Below the pieces are notes generated by a model. That model ran no database searches, had not been told where the DNA came from, and worked only from the letters and a program-made list of their open reading frames with translations. The position numbers and the translations under genes were made by a program. Shown here piece by piece: positions 11,681 through 23,639 of a stretch of 64,000 nt of DNA; position 1 is the stretch's first letter, and every line of letters starts with the position of its first letter. Origin of the DNA: Oncomelania hupensis (taxonomy: Eukaryota > Mollusca > Gastropoda > Littorinimorpha > Pomatiopsidae); contig CM072523.1 in assembly GCA_036898135.1 (NCBI GenBank), positions 3,479,959 through 3,543,958 of the forward strand, read 5' to 3'.

Positions 11681-11989
11681 AACACAGTAGGGATGTTGGC
11701 ATTGCCAGTAAGTTTCAGTTACGATCGCCCACTACACAGACATGGGCATCTCTGTCTCCAGCTCTCCAACTCTGTTCATTTACTTGTAAGCTGGCCTAAC
11801 CCCTTCAAACAAGGTCTAAGTGTACAAAAAATATATTCCGCAATGTATGTAGCACAGTGCTTCTTCATTGTTATTTCTCATTTATAATCAGGAATGTGGT
11901 GTGCGCGCAGTGACACGTTATTATTATGTCGTTTTCGACTGCCGCGACAATGTTAAGTGATGTGTGTAGGGAATGAAGACTGACTCGTG

Positions 11990-12090
11990 GAGAGAGAGAT
12001 AGAGAAAGAGAGAGAGAGAGAGAGAGAGTGTGTGTGTGTGTGTGGGTGGGTGTGTGTGTGTGTGGGTGTGTGTGTGGGTGTGTGTGTGAA
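11990..12090. repeat. (GA)n-(GT)n compound microsatellite
   Basis: GA dinucleotides pass into GT/GGGT repeats. Confidence 0.9.
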
Positions 12091-12955
12091 CGCGCGCGTG
12101 TTGCCGAACTGACATGTGTGAATGTAGGTTGGAAGTGATATTAACTAGCATTTTTAAGTTGATTTCATATTTTATTTCATATCACCGAGGCTCAACTCGC
12201 AAGATACATATCCTTGTGTATCACGATAAGGACAATCAATTGCACAAATCAAGGCACATTTATTTGAACAAACTACAAACACTTGCGACGCCTCTGAGCA
12301 GTAGTTCGCGGAGACGCCCGCTATAGAAGAACAATTCAAATGGAACAAAGACGTAATATGTCAGTGGTAATATCAATACCTAAACGTTCAGACCCAGAGA
12401 AACGGGGTCGGTAAATGGGTCCGGTACCAGTGGAATACCGTTTTGATGATTATTTTCGAGAACTACGCGTCAGCTTAAAATAAAGTAGCCTCATTAAATA
12501 CACAAGGGTAGCGTTGGGCATTTAACATTAGACAAGTGCCTTGCTAGTCTCATTAAGTTCGGAGCAGCCCTCTTGACTGAAGGGACAAATATAATCAACA
12601 CGAATGTTGACCAAGCCGAGCTAATCAAAAGTCCAAATCTTAATGTTCGTGCAATGATCCGTGAACGCCCTTTGACACTGAGTTTACTGCCCGCTAATTT
12701 ATCCCCGGGGAATAGGATTCGCCATTTACCATTTCTTCGCTAGCGGGGACATCACAGTCCGTCCCCTTCCTTGCGGTGACGTCGTTGGTGCGTGTGACGT
12801 AACAATTGCGTATCGTTGTGATGGCTTTCTAAAAAGCGCATAGAATGATTACTCCCACTGTCTGCTCTCCATGCTTTTATGAAATACGTTTCAATGTTAT
12901 CCACGTACTGGACGTGTCGGCGATACTTATATATCTGCACCTACATCTATATCTT
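12091..12955. other. Unannotated unique region
   Basis: No gene or repeat recognised. The 12480-12760 part is non-repetitive, with TTAAG and TAAT motifs, and could be regulatory or intronic. Confidence 0.25.
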
Positions 12956-13069
<114 letters not shown>

Positions 13070-14109
13070 GAAAAAAATATTGAAGTCATCAAAAGCCTGT
13101 ATGACAAGGCTACCAGTGCAGTCCTCCACAACAGCGCCATCGGAAGCTGGTTCAGAACAACAATCGGTGTGCGTCAGGGATGCCTACTCTCTCCAACACT
13201 CTTCAACATCTTCCTAGAACGCATCATGTCAGATGCCCTTGCAGACCACGAAGGCACAGTCAGCATAGGGGGTAGAGCAATCTCCAACCTCCGTTTTGCG
13301 GATGACATTGATGGATTGGCTGGAGGAACAAGAACTTGAACAGCTGGTACAGAGGCTTGACAACACCTCCAGAGCCTATGGAATGGAAATAAGTGCAGAG
13401 AAGACCAAAATGATGACCAACAACACCAATGGCATCAACACGGACATCAAAGGCCAAGGCCAATCCCTCAACATAGTGCATAACTTCAAATATTTAGGGG
13501 CCATTGTTTCAGACAATGGGTCCCGACAGGAAGTCCTCTCCAGGATCGCACAAACAACTGCTGCCCTTGCGAGGTTGAAGCCAATTTGGAAAGACAGGAC
13601 CATCAGTCTACATTCCAAGGTAAGGCTGCTGCGCTCCCTTGTCATCTCCATCTTCCTATATACTTGCGAAACATGGACCCTCACTGCAGATCTCCAACGA
13701 AGAATGCAAAGCATGGAGATGAGGTGCTACAGAAGACTTCTGGGCATTTCCTATACCCAGCAAATCACCAACGACGAAGTCCGACAGACCATCACACAAG
13801 CCATTGGACAACACGATGACCTGCTCACAGTGGTGAAAAAACGGAAACTCCGATGGTATGGCCACGTCACCAGATCATCAGGTCTGGCAAAGACCATCCT
13901 GCAAGGCGCAATGCAAGGAGGTAGAAGAAGAGGGAGACCGAAAAAGAGGTGGGAGGACAACATTCGAGAATGGACTGGTTTGACAATTAGGGTTGCTGAG
14001 GACAGGGAAAGATGGAGTATGCTGGTTAAACGATCATCTGTGGTGCCCCTATGACCTCCGAGTTATGGGATAGGATAGGATAGGATAGGATAGGATAGGA
14101 TAGGATAGG
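13070..14109 (+). mobile_element. RTE-clade LINE copy R2, 5'-truncated, with target-site duplication
   Basis: A 1,040-bp RTE 3' segment flanked by a perfect 10-bp duplication AAAATACAGA (13060-13069 and 14110-14119). It holds the C-terminal part of the reverse transcriptase, the RTE C-terminal region and a (GGATA)n tail from about 14069. The insertion splits a minus-strand SINE-A between its microsatellite tail and its body. Confidence 0.9.
13078..14054 (+). pseudogene. RTE reverse transcriptase, C-terminal half, frameshifted
   Basis: In order: IGVRQGCLLSPTLFNIFLER, the catalytic box LRFADDID at about 13290, then after a one-base frameshift near 13318 EISAEKTKMMTNN, FKYLGAIVSDNGS, SIFLYTCETWTLT, CYRRLLGISYTQ, LRWYGHVTRSSG and RPKKRWEDNIREW. 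These match the thumb and C-terminal regions of BovB/RTE reverse transcriptases. A small in-frame loss after REWTGL removes LSET found in the other copies. The endonuclease and the first catalytic Asp motif are missing, so this copy is dead. Confidence 0.85.
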
Positions 14110-14365
14110 AAAATACAGAAAGCTATCACGCGCCTTTTCTTTCATGGAACAGAAACCGGAATAGAAATCAATTTTTTATTTGTGAAAATGTTAGGTTGAT
14201 TGCATCCAATATTATTATTGCAGGACGGGAGTAAACCGGAGTACCCGGAGAAAACCCTGAGAGTCTTGAAAAGTCTCGTACATAAGTCAGGTAAGTTCGT
14301 CTCATGCAAGGTTCGAACCCACGACCTTCGTCATAGGAAACCTGCTAACTATTAACTTAGCTGTT
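14110..14365 (-). mobile_element. SINE-A body and tRNA-like head, split by R2
   Basis: Read on the minus strand it contains a B-box-like GGTTCGAACC (near 14310), the conserved core CTCCGGGTACTCCGGTTTAC (near 14240) and a TTGGATGCAATC block (near 14200). Its tail is the (AAT)n tract on the other side of R2. Confidence 0.65.
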
Positions 14366-14700
14366 AGGCCCACCCTATCTACATCTATATCTATATCTAT
14401 ATTGATATGTACCGCGAAGCCAGCTAACTATTAACTTAGCTGTTAGGCCCACCCTATCTACATCTATATCTATATTGATATGTACCGCGAAGCCAGCTAA
14501 CTATTAACTTAGCTGTTAGGCCAACCCTATCTACATCTATATTCACATATATCTATCCTGTTAATCTGATGAATAAAAAATTGATACAACAACAACATCT
14601 ATATCTATATTTATATGTACCGCGACCTTCGTCATAGCAAACCAGCTTAGCTGTTAGGCCAACCCTATCTACATCTGTATTTATATATACATCTATACCC
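14345..14700. repeat. ~75-bp tandem repeat grown from a SINE head
   Basis: About four units of CTAACTATTAACTTAGCTG, GTTAGGCCCACCCTATC, (CTATAT)n and GATATGTACCGCGAAGCC. The last unit again reads CGACCTTCGTCATAG, the SINE-A head sequence found at 14325, so the array seems to have amplified from the head of the adjacent SINE. Confidence 0.75.
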
Positions 14701-15034
14701 ATGTCTTCCGAAATGAACCATTTCAAACTCATTTCACACACCGCTTGTAGTAGCCAGTTGCTGCTGTTGCAGGTGGTAGCAGCGGCAGAATCTTTAGTGT
14801 CGCAGCGTAACCGCGGGCAGATAACCGTTTACGATGTGTTGACACAGAGGTTTCAGTCCGTCACAAGTTGCGTCACTCCAGCTATAAAACTGTCAGTTTC
14901 CGGGGTCTATCAGGCCAGTCTTGGTGAAATATGAACGCAATGAAAGTAGGAAGGTGCCTTAAGAAATGTTGACAATTTTCATAAGGCTCCTACCGAAACC
15001 GGATAGGAATTATTGAATGATTGGGGTCGTATAT

Positions 15035-15698
<664 letters not shown>

Positions 15699-15711
15699 CT
15701 ACCGACCGGCC

Positions 15712-15826
<115 letters not shown>

Positions 15827-16114
15827 TTATTTAGTTATTTAGTTATTTAATATTGTTGTTTTTGTGTGTGTTACCGCTGATGTCCATATAACTGTAGCAT
15901 GCGCAGTGGGATGCTACTGTCTAGCAAACATAGTAGGAACATCTCCGGCTTTCAGCAGTAATACAATAACTATGAAGCCATCAACGACATCACATCATTG
16001 GCAAAATAATTAGTCTAGGTCGTCGTGTCAAGCAAATGTAGAATTAAAATCAAATGAAACAATTAAACATCACACAAAACATTAATAACTGTATACATGC
16101 GCGCACGCTTCAAG

Positions 16115-16115
16115 C

Positions 16116-16180
<65 letters not shown>

Positions 16181-16195
16181 CAGCAGCAGCAGCAA
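16115..16195. repeat. (GTA)n-(GCA)n microsatellite
   Basis: About 21 GTA units followed by GCA units. Confidence 0.95.
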
Positions 16196-16279
16196 AAGCA
16201 CGGTATAATGTCAAAAATATGTATAATAAAAATAAAATACAATAGTACATTTGAAGTTATTAACAAACATCACGCTTCA

Positions 16280-16370
16280 AATAGTAGCAGCAGCAGTACA
16301 GTAGCAGTAGTAGTAGCAGCAGCAGCAATAGTAGTAGTAGTAGTAGTAACAGCAGCAGCAATAATGGTAT
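16280..16370. repeat. GTA/GCA mixed triplet repeat
   Basis: Interrupted GTA and GCA triplets just before a SINE-A body. Confidence 0.85.
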
Positions 16371-16620
16371 TGGATGCAATCTGTCTAAATTTTCAACATA
16401 AAAATTGGATTTTCTTTCCAATAGCGACTGCTCTTTACACCACATGTTTGAGTGATGACTGTTTGTTTTGTATGTAGGATTGTATGTAGCATGTGAGCGT
16501 GTATGTTGGTTACAGATCGCCGAGCTTTGAGCCTAATTTAGGAATAAGTTACGAATAGCATCCAGTAGTAGTAGTAGTAATAGTAGTAGTAGTAGCATCA
16601 GTAGTAGTCGTCGTCTTTGT
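16362..16620 (+). mobile_element. SINE-A fragment with (GTA)n tail
   Basis: Runs from GGTATTGGATGCAATCTG through TTTACACCACATGTTTGAG, GTATGTTGGTTACAGATCGC and GGAATAAGTTACGAATAG to the ATAGCATCCA terminus (about 16556), then GTA and GTC triplets. Confidence 0.75.
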
Positions 16621-17201
16621 CGTCGTCAGCAGTGCTAGCGTGTGGCCATGGACGGTAGAAGGATACATATAAGCAATAGTAACACTGTTTGTGTATAATT
16701 TAATGTAGTGGTCGCTTTTACATATAAATGTGCCCCCCACAGCTAAATGCTCTAAGTGACACCTTAACGCATGCAAATAGTAGTCACTGTATCAGCGCTC
16801 TATATCTTTATTGACTGTCCCCAAGATTGGCCTCCGTGATAATTCCTTTTTGACAGCAAACCTGTCTTCTGTCTGTTTGTCTGTTTGTCTGTCGGCCTGT
16901 CTGTCTGTCGGTCGGTCTGTCTGTCAGTCTGTCTCAAGGTTTAAAATGAATTTTTAATGTAAGTTACGGATGCGAGTGTTTATACATGAGAGTCAGCAAG
17001 TATTGCTATGTACAGGTGTACTTAAGACGGCTAAAGGGTTTTATTCTTACTGTATGTGACGGTGGGTCTATTGTTGCTGGGCTCTGCACAACGAATGCTA
17101 TTACCCACTCGTCTTTCGTCTGCGGAGATCGGCTAGTTAGATCGCCCTATGACTAATCTTAATACATTTATATGTTTGGCCCGGTCTGTATGAGGATGGG
17201 T
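16621..17201. other. Unannotated; short (CTGT)n
   Basis: No gene found. A CTGT-rich stretch lies at 16865-16935. Confidence 0.35.
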
Positions 17202-17400
17202 GGGGCCGGGTAGCTCAGTTGGTAGAGCGTCTTACTAGTAACCGAAAGGTACCTGGTTCGAATCCCGGATTGGCCAATGTGTGACCATTTTATTTTCCCC
17301 TTACCTTTAACTGGTTCGCTGGTGTCAGAATAATGTGACCAGTAGTCGCCTATACGCTTCGGTGTCGTGTGACTATAATCTACAGTTACACATTATGAGG
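17202..17400 (+). mobile_element. SINE-C copy 1 (tRNA-derived)
   Basis: Head GGGGCCGGGTAGCTCAGTTG contains a good A box and CTGGTTCGAATCCCGG a good B box, so polymerase III could recognise it. The acceptor and anticodon stems do not pair as in a real tRNA. The ~120-bp body (GTGTGACCATTTTATTTTCC ... TCGTGTGACTATAATCTACA) is found again in reverse at 47.1-47.3 kb, showing a dispersed family. Confidence 0.8.
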
Positions 17401-17920
17401 ATGGGATTACAGAGATAGGGAGAAATGTGTAAAGATTCACTGACACACTAGCTCTCGCACGGCTATGAGACATAGGTAGTCAAGCCACTTGTTAACAGTA
17501 AATATCTCACATTTATTTCCTCTACTCTATATCTAATTCTCTAATCACTATACTAACTTAAATGTCCAAAACGTACTACAGCTAGAATTAACTTAACAGT
17601 CCAAAATTCACTTCGAGTAGTTCGCTCGTTGTTGGGTCTATTCTGCTACTGTTCTCGATATTTGCTACTGTCTCATCATTGGGCTTTGTTCTGGTTTTGC
17701 CTAATGTTCGTTTTCCAGGAAGAGTGGACTACCGCACAGTCCCTATAGATCAGTTTTCGTGCACGTGTTCTATGGACTTAGCTTAAGCTTCGAGGTGCGG
17801 TGCTGTTGTCTCCTCGTCTTGTTTGTTGACTACTGAGCTATTGGAGCTCAGTGCTCACTGCTCAGTTTTGCAGACCGCGTGACTGGGATGACTCTCTGTG
17901 AGGTCTGTCTCCAGAAAGGA
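17401..17920. other. No recognised feature
   Basis: Unique sequence; no coding or repeat signal identified. Confidence 0.35.
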
Positions 17921-17936
17921 GGGGGGGGGGGGGGGG
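17921..17936. repeat. Homopolymer G run (16)
   Basis: A run of about 16 G. Such runs are error-prone in sequencing, so the length is uncertain. Confidence 0.9.
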
Positions 17937-17984
17937 CCTCCAGATATTCCGGTTTGCTCCCCCAGCAAAAAAATGTCAAAACCA

Positions 17985-18100
17985 CAACTAATATTAGGTA
18001 GGTTGGCTTCAGGCGCGCCACAGGTTGCGACTACTCCTTCCCCAGGGGAGGCGGAACAGAATTTCCCGATAAAAAGGGACAATAAAGTGTCAGAAATCAT
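17985..18100 (+). mobile_element. Diverged fragment of element E
   Basis: TATTAGGTAGGTTGGCTTCA, GGCGCGCCAC and AAAAAGGGACAATAAAGTG align with the 19.62-19.67-kb part of element E (GTTAGGTAGGTAGGTTTAGG, GGCGCGCCACTGG, AAAGGGATAATAAACTG). It is older or a different subfamily. Confidence 0.5.
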
Positions 18101-18159
18101 AAATCAAAAAACAAACTTATGCAAATCAAGTGACGTAATCATAGTGACGTAAAATATTT

Positions 18160-18240
18160 GAGTGTGTGTGTGTGTGTGTGTGTGCGTGTGTGTGTGTGTG
18201 ACTAAATCCCCCCCCCCTCTTTTTTCCCTCCCCACCCCCA
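18160..18240. repeat. (TG)n followed by C-rich run
   Basis: TG repeats at 18163-18199, then a C-rich stretch with runs of 9 C. Confidence 0.9.
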
Positions 18241-18371
18241 CCGCCTCACTAGCATGGATATTGTTATAACTATTGATATCATATGCAAGCATCGGCTGCG
18301 CTCTTAGCTTGCTCATTAATAATAAGCTTCGCACGGGACAAGATATTAGGAGGAAGCATGTCAGTTTCACT

Positions 18372-18792
18372 TATAATAATAAATATGTTCGTCCTTTGTA
18401 AGGCGCCTTAGCCTAAGGATCAAGGCGCGGGCCGATACAGGATCTAACTCAAACCGCCCGCCTTTGGGCGCATGGTCTGACGCCCGGACAACTGAGCACA
18501 ATCCTGTGGCAGCCAGGGATGGGGGGAAGAAGGACCAAGTGCATGCTGGGTGTGTTCTTGTTACCGGCACTCACCCGTCTAGGACATGAGCATCAGGATC
18601 TTTACAGTCCGTTATGATGGAATGTATGCGACACACAGACTAGACCTCGGTTTATACTCTCATCCGAAGGAGTAGGAAAACAGGAGTAAAGTGCCTTTCC
18701 CAGGGACACAACACAATGGCCCGGCCAGGGCTCGAACCCGCGACCTTCAGATCCGCAAGCCGAAGTACTACCATTAGACCACTGCCTCCCTA
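18372..18792 (-). mobile_element. SINE-B, near full length with tRNA-like head
   Basis: On the minus strand it begins GGGAGGCAGTGGTCTAATGG (A-box region), then CGCGGGTTCGAGCCCTGGCC (B box), the GAGTATAAACCGAGGTCTAG block, AAAGATCCTGATGCTCATG, a GCGCCCAAAGGCGGGCGG block and TTGAGTTAGATCCTGTATCG, ending near (ATT)n. This is the only copy here with a complete head, about 420 bp, and defines the family structure. Confidence 0.8.
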
Positions 18793-18959
18793 ACTTCTCA
18801 CTCCCTCACTTCCGTGACAGGTGTTGACAACGAAGGCCATAACCCTAGTTTAATACTTGTGTTCTGAATTTCTGTATGAAGGACTAGCTAGCTGTAAGAC
18901 AGGTCCAGAGGACCTAAAGCTATTTTCCTAATTAAAGGTTTAAACCTCAACTTCTCTCC

Positions 18960-19050
18960 TCTCCCTGCCTCACTCCCTCCCTCCCTCCCCCCCTCTCTCT
19001 CTCTCTCTCTTTCTCTCCCTCTCTCTCTCTCCCCCTCTCTCTCTCTCTGT
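18960..19050. repeat. (CT)n pyrimidine tract
   Basis: CCTC and CT repeats. Confidence 0.9.
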
Positions 19051-19097
19051 CTGTGCTTGAGCTTGAGTTCGTGTTTAAGTACGTTTGTGCGCATAAT

Positions 19098-19843
19098 ATT
19101 CACAACTTTCCGGCACCTCTCATAAAAACTCGTGGGTATCGCCATTATAAATTAAAACGAGGTTAGAATAAAACCAAGTTCCGGTCTAGCTTGTTTTGCT
19201 TTTATCAAAGCTTGATGCGTGACTTTTAAATATGGCAAATTGCCGAAAACGACGATTGTTAGAGCCAGAAAACGAGTGGGATAAGTATAAAAACGGTGGA
19301 GGAAGTACATGCTCAGTGAAAGGATGCAAAAAACAATCGTTGAGGCCTGTATTTGCGGCGACTTCGGAGGTGCGTCGATCATCGACAGAAAGTGAAACAG
19401 GACCTGAAGACTCTTGTAGTTTTCCATAGCTTCGCCGTCGCAACCTTCACAAAACACGAAGTAGTTGACTATGTTAGGCGAGCGTTGTGGCCAAGTGGGC
19501 TAAGGCGGGACTAACTTGCCTTGTCCACAAGCCAGAAACCAATGGCGCCTGACAGGTGTGGGTTCGAGCCAGCATCTGGGCGTTATGTTTTTCCGAATAT
19601 TTTTCAAAAACTCACAAATAATGTTAGGTAGGTAGGTTTAGGCGCGCCACTGGCGATAGAAAGGGATAATAAACTGCAGCCAAAAAAATAATATGTGAGG
19701 GTACGATACTGGTGGCCAGTGACACATGTTATTATTCTTGAATATTTGGAAATAACTCACTAAAACACGCGGAGAAAGAAACCGGAAGTATGTTTCATTG
19801 AGGGGATTCCCGTTGGTGCATAGGATAGCAGAAAAGTGTGAAT
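19098..19843 (-). mobile_element. Element E copy 1 (about 746 bp, short TIRs)
   Basis: One of three near-identical elements, here reversed relative to the other two. Read on the minus strand it starts ATTCACACTTTTC and ends GAAAGTTGTGAAT, an imperfect terminal inverted repeat of about 13 bp. Inside, + strand 19482-19590 looks like a Leu/Ser-type tRNA head (GTGGCCAAGTGGGCTAAGGC; B box GGGTTCGAGCC). It also has a minus-strand frame (MENYKSLQVLFHF ..., ~91 codons from ATG) with a hydrophobic stretch, and here an intact opposing frame at 19232-19429. Class is unclear: a MITE-like DNA element carrying a SINE is one reading. No clear target duplication. Confidence 0.7.
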
Positions 19844-20127
19844 TGCACGTTAGATTTGTCACTTTTCACTTTGAAAAACTCTCTTTCCAGCCCTCTATAA
19901 AAAAAAAATGTTAAGGCGTCTCTTTTTTGGTGTGTAAACAAACAAACAAACTGTACTTACTATGCGCACTCTCGCTGTGGTGCTATTTTCGGAATCAACC
20001 GTGGTACTCCTAATAGGCACACAATCAAATGACAACGGTACTTCAGGACCGAAGATTTCTTTAACTTCATTAGAAGGACACGTAAATACTTTTGAAAGAG
20101 GTTATTATTTTATTGTTACATGTAGGT
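19844..20127. other. No recognised feature
   Basis: Unique AT-rich sequence. Element E copy 2 has a similar TGCACGTT just outside its opposite end. Confidence 0.3.
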
Positions 20128-20131
20128 TAGT

Positions 20132-20163
<32 letters not shown>

Positions 20164-20173
20164 GGGGGGGGGG
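20128..20173. repeat. T(33)G(10) homopolymer block
   Basis: A long T run directly followed by a G run. Length is uncertain because of sequencing error. Confidence 0.9.
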
Positions 20174-20556
20174 GTTGTTTTATTTATTTTTATTTCGGCG
20201 ATGCAATATTTCTTGTGAATTTAAAACCGGACCCGGAACACTCAAATGTATGATCTTGGAGCGGTAAAACTGACTACACTGCCCTTTGAAAGTTAGCCCG
20301 ATTAAAATAAAAATACAGAAAGAAAGAAAGAACCCCAACGCTTCTCTTCTTTTTACGATCGAAAGGCTGGGAGGGGGGGAGAGGGGAGAGAAATTCTGTA
20401 CCTACTGTCGATCGCGGTAGGTCTGTGTTGCGTCTGGCAACGGTGATATCTAGATGAAGAAGACGGGTGTCCTTATTGTGAGAGTGCCCCGGGGATACAT
20501 TTCTGTTTCACCTGCACGGCACTCACATCTCACCACGTATTCGCCTCGCGTCAAGA

Positions 20557-21359
20557 GTCAAGCTGTAAAGGAGAGAAGAAGATAAGGAGAAGGAGAAGAG
20601 GAGGGCAGAGAAGGAACAGAGGAGAAGGCGAGAAAGAAGACAGAAGAAAAGAAGGCGAGAAAGAAGACAGAAGAAGAGAAGGAGAAGAAGATAAGGAGAG
20701 AAAGAAGAGAGAAGAAGAGAATGAGAAGATGAGAAGGAGAGAAAGAAGATCAGAGAAGAAGAGAGGGAGAAGGACAGAAAGAAGAGAGAAGAAGAGAATG
20801 AGAAGAGGAGAAGGAGAGAAAGAAGAGAGAAGAAGAGAAGGCGAGAAAAAAGACAGAAGAAGATAATGAGAAGAGGAGAAGGAGAGAAAGAAGAGAGAAG
20901 AAGAGAATGAGAAGAGGAGAAGGAGAGAAAGAAGACCAGAGAAGAAGAGAGGGAGAAGGAGAGAAAGAAGAGATAAGAAGAGAATGAGAAGAAGAGAAGA
21001 AGAGAAATAAGAGAGAAGAAGAGAATGAGAAAAAGAGAAATAAGAGAGAAGAAGAAAATGAGGAGGAGAGAAAGAAGAGAGAAGAAGAGAAGGAACAGAG
21101 AAGACGAGAGAGAAGAAGAGAAGGAACAGAGGAGAAGACGAGAAAGAAGAGAGAAGAAGAGAATGAACAGAGGAGAAGACGAGAAAGAAGAGAGAAGAAG
21201 AGAAGGAACAGAGGAGAAGACGAGAAAGAAGAGAGAAGAAGAGAAGGAACAGAGGAGAAGACGAGAAAGAAGAGAGAAGGAGAAAATGAGAAATCATATG
21301 TACGCAGAAACGAAGAGACATACATGCAGTAACAAGAAAGAAAAGAGGAGAGGGTGGTG

Positions 21360-21431
<72 letters not shown>

Positions 21432-21432
21432 A
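20557..21432. repeat. Polypurine tract, ~870 bp, GAGAAGAAGA minisatellite plus (GA)n
   Basis: Almost purely A and G on the + strand. From about 21050 to 21280 a ~45-bp higher unit is visible (GAAGAGAAGGAACAGAGGAG, AAGACGAGAAAGAAGAGA). It is interrupted by a short mixed segment at 21290-21350 and ends in uninterrupted (GA)n at 21363-21430. Ser/Leu-rich minus-strand frames of up to 296 codons are repeat translations. Such tracts can form triplex DNA. Confidence 0.95.
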
Positions 21433-22300
21433 AACAAACAAAAAAACAACAACAAAAGAAAAAAAGAGAGAGATGGAACCTTTATAAAACTTTTTTTTTT
21501 AAAATTAGGGATTAAGATTTTAGACGTCCAATCAGTCACTTAACAAATTAACATAATGCAGAACTAACCTTCATCATTACATTAAGAGAAAAGGCGTGTG
21601 TATGTGACAGTGACAGAGAGAGACAGACATGACAGACGGACAGACAGACGAATAGAGAAGGTGGGGAGGGTCGCAGCTTTAATGATTTAATGGTTTCCGT
21701 CATTAAAAAAATAACAACTGGCATTGAAAGACAGACACAACTATCATAGCAGAACAAAAATAAACTACAAAAAAGCGTATGTTCTTCAGACGTAAATCAA
21801 CGAATGAACGAGTTACTAGAATTATTTTTATCAGTTCCATTTTAAGTATCAATTGTTGATGACGAATGCTACTGCGTCACTTCATTTGTATTTATACACG
21901 GCGCTGGAGACCTCACAAATCCCAATTTTGAATGAAAAGAGTCTCTCATTTTAAAGTAGGGGCGGGCGGGGGGTGGGGGGTGTGAGACAGGGCGGGGAAG
22001 GGAGGGGAGAGGTAAGGGTGTGTGTACGCAAGGCTATCGTAACAAAAAAAAGAAAAAGAAAGAAAGTTAGAAAGAGGTTGAAGCGGAAAACCAGACCCAG
22101 AAGACCATTCAGGCTTCCGAGAGCACGACGGAGTCATTTTGAAGTCTCGTCGCAAGTCTCGCGCTCTCGGTTCAAGTAAACATGACTTTTACCACCTCCC
22201 AGAGGCGAGAGCGCCACTACAAAGGGGCACAATTTAGGCAGCAGGTGAGGGTCAAAGGGCAACGGGCTTAGAACGCCGATCGAATCACGATGTGATATAC
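21433..22300. other. Unannotated; G-rich patch
   Basis: No gene. A G-rich stretch at 21958-22012 could form a quadruplex. Confidence 0.3.
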
Positions 22301-22410
22301 ATGGCTGTGTCGGTCTTTGGAAAGAGAGAGAGAGAGAGAGGGTGGGAGGAGAGAGAGAGAGAGAGAGAGAAAGAGGAATAAGATAATTATACATGGTTGT
22401 GTTCGGTCTT

Positions 22411-22492
<82 letters not shown>
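22301..22492. repeat. Duplicated segment carrying (GA)n
   Basis: ACATGGCTGTGTCGGTCTTTGG at about 22299 and its near copy at about 22391 each precede a GA tract (22323-22375 and 22412-22491), indicating a tandem duplication of about 90 bp followed by expansion. Confidence 0.85.
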
Positions 22493-22496
<4 letters not shown>

Positions 22497-22582
22497 TAAT
22501 ATGTGCTTAAAAGTATTTTTTAAAAAGATTAATATGTGTGCCACATTTCAGACTTGCACAAATAAAATTCATATAAAATTAT

Positions 22583-22670
22583 AAACAGTGTAAAGACCGT
22601 GCATGTTGATATAGATCGCCGCGCTTTGAGCCTGATTGCTGATTTGGGGCAAAGCGCGTACGTAGCATTC

Positions 22671-22729
<59 letters not shown>
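22583..22729 (+). mobile_element. SINE-A 3' end with (GTA)n tail
   Basis: AGATCGCCGCGCTTTGAGCC, GATTTGGGGCAAAGCGCG and GTAGCATTCA are followed by about 19 GTA units. Only the last ~85 bp of the SINE are recognisable. Confidence 0.65.
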
Positions 22730-23181
22730 AGATATCGCGTGCAAAGCGTGTGCGTGAGCGATCGGACGAGAGGCAGCAAGGAGAAAACATCAAATAACAC
22801 AACAGACAGAAAACTTAAAACTTCGTTTAAAGTCTGTGTTGATCGTTGTGTTACAAAACGTCAACATGAAGTAGCCACTGAAAATAACCATAATCAACAA
22901 CCCCACTACAAGGGGGAAAAAAAGTAGTACAGTCATGTTTTACGTCCTCTCACACGAAGTGGGGTACACAAGGACACACCAAGAATAGACTGGTAAGCGA
23001 CACTAGAAATTAGATAATAGTACATCACGAGCAGTTATTTGAGGACCGATTTGCACTACACTGCACTCGCTCATACACACACATCAAACCACAATTGCAT
23101 TTTCTTTTGTCGGTGGCGATCACTCATTTTATGGGCTCTCAAGAAATTGCCAGGGGTTAAACCATCCCCATCGCCTAGTGA
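22730..23181. other. No recognised feature
   Basis: Unique sequence; no coding or repeat signal that I can support. Confidence 0.35.
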
Positions 23182-23245
23182 GGATTAGCGCGGAGTTAAC
23201 ACCTAGGGATAAGGGTAATCCACGCCTCCGGTAATCCCTTAATCC
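23182..23245. promoter_or_regulatory. TAATCC motif cluster
   Basis: TAATCC at 23216, 23232 and 23240, plus the reverse form GGATTA at 23182, in non-repetitive sequence. It could be a K50-homeodomain binding cluster. Function is inferred only. Confidence 0.2.
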
Positions 23246-23639
23246 AATAATTTGAATGGTTGGTGGCGGGCTCCGCCGCCAAAAGCGTCAGCGTGGGTTA
23301 GATGGAGCGAGCGACAAGTGGGGAGGAAATAGGGACTCGTCCTTTTCATTGAAGTACTGAGTTGATGCAGTTTGGAGATACTATCTCTGACCCACAACAG
23401 GCAACCGTAGAAAGTCATATTTTCTTTAAATAGCGCACATCGGTTCAAACAGCAGCTCAAGGCAGTAGCGGAACTCGGTATTAATGCTTGTTCTAAAAAC
23501 AAACTTAGCTCACAGCTCAAATAGTTCTTCCAGGCTCTAGTGTACCATCAGGATCGAGAACTCCAGAATCCCAAGACGCCAGCTGGCAGACTCTTGCGGA
23601 CTGACGTCACGGATCAGTGCGAAACTCCATCGAGCTGCT

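Noticed and set aside
17202..17276. Functional tRNA gene
   Set aside because: A and B boxes are good, but the acceptor and anticodon stems do not pair, and a copy with the same non-tRNA body exists at 47.1-47.3 kb, so it is a SINE.
19232..19429. THAP-domain protein in element E copy 1
   Set aside because: Only the CSVKGCKKQ start is suggestive; the required downstream Cys/His are not visible, and copies 2 and 3 have a stop in the frame.
20551..21441. 296-codon Ser/Leu-rich frame
   Set aside because: Translation of the complementary strand of a polypurine repeat.
23204..23219. Sequence resembling an I-SceI homing-endonuclease site
   Set aside because: TAGGGATAAGGGTAAT lacks two bases of the 18-bp site and there is no intron or homing-endonuclease context; coincidence.
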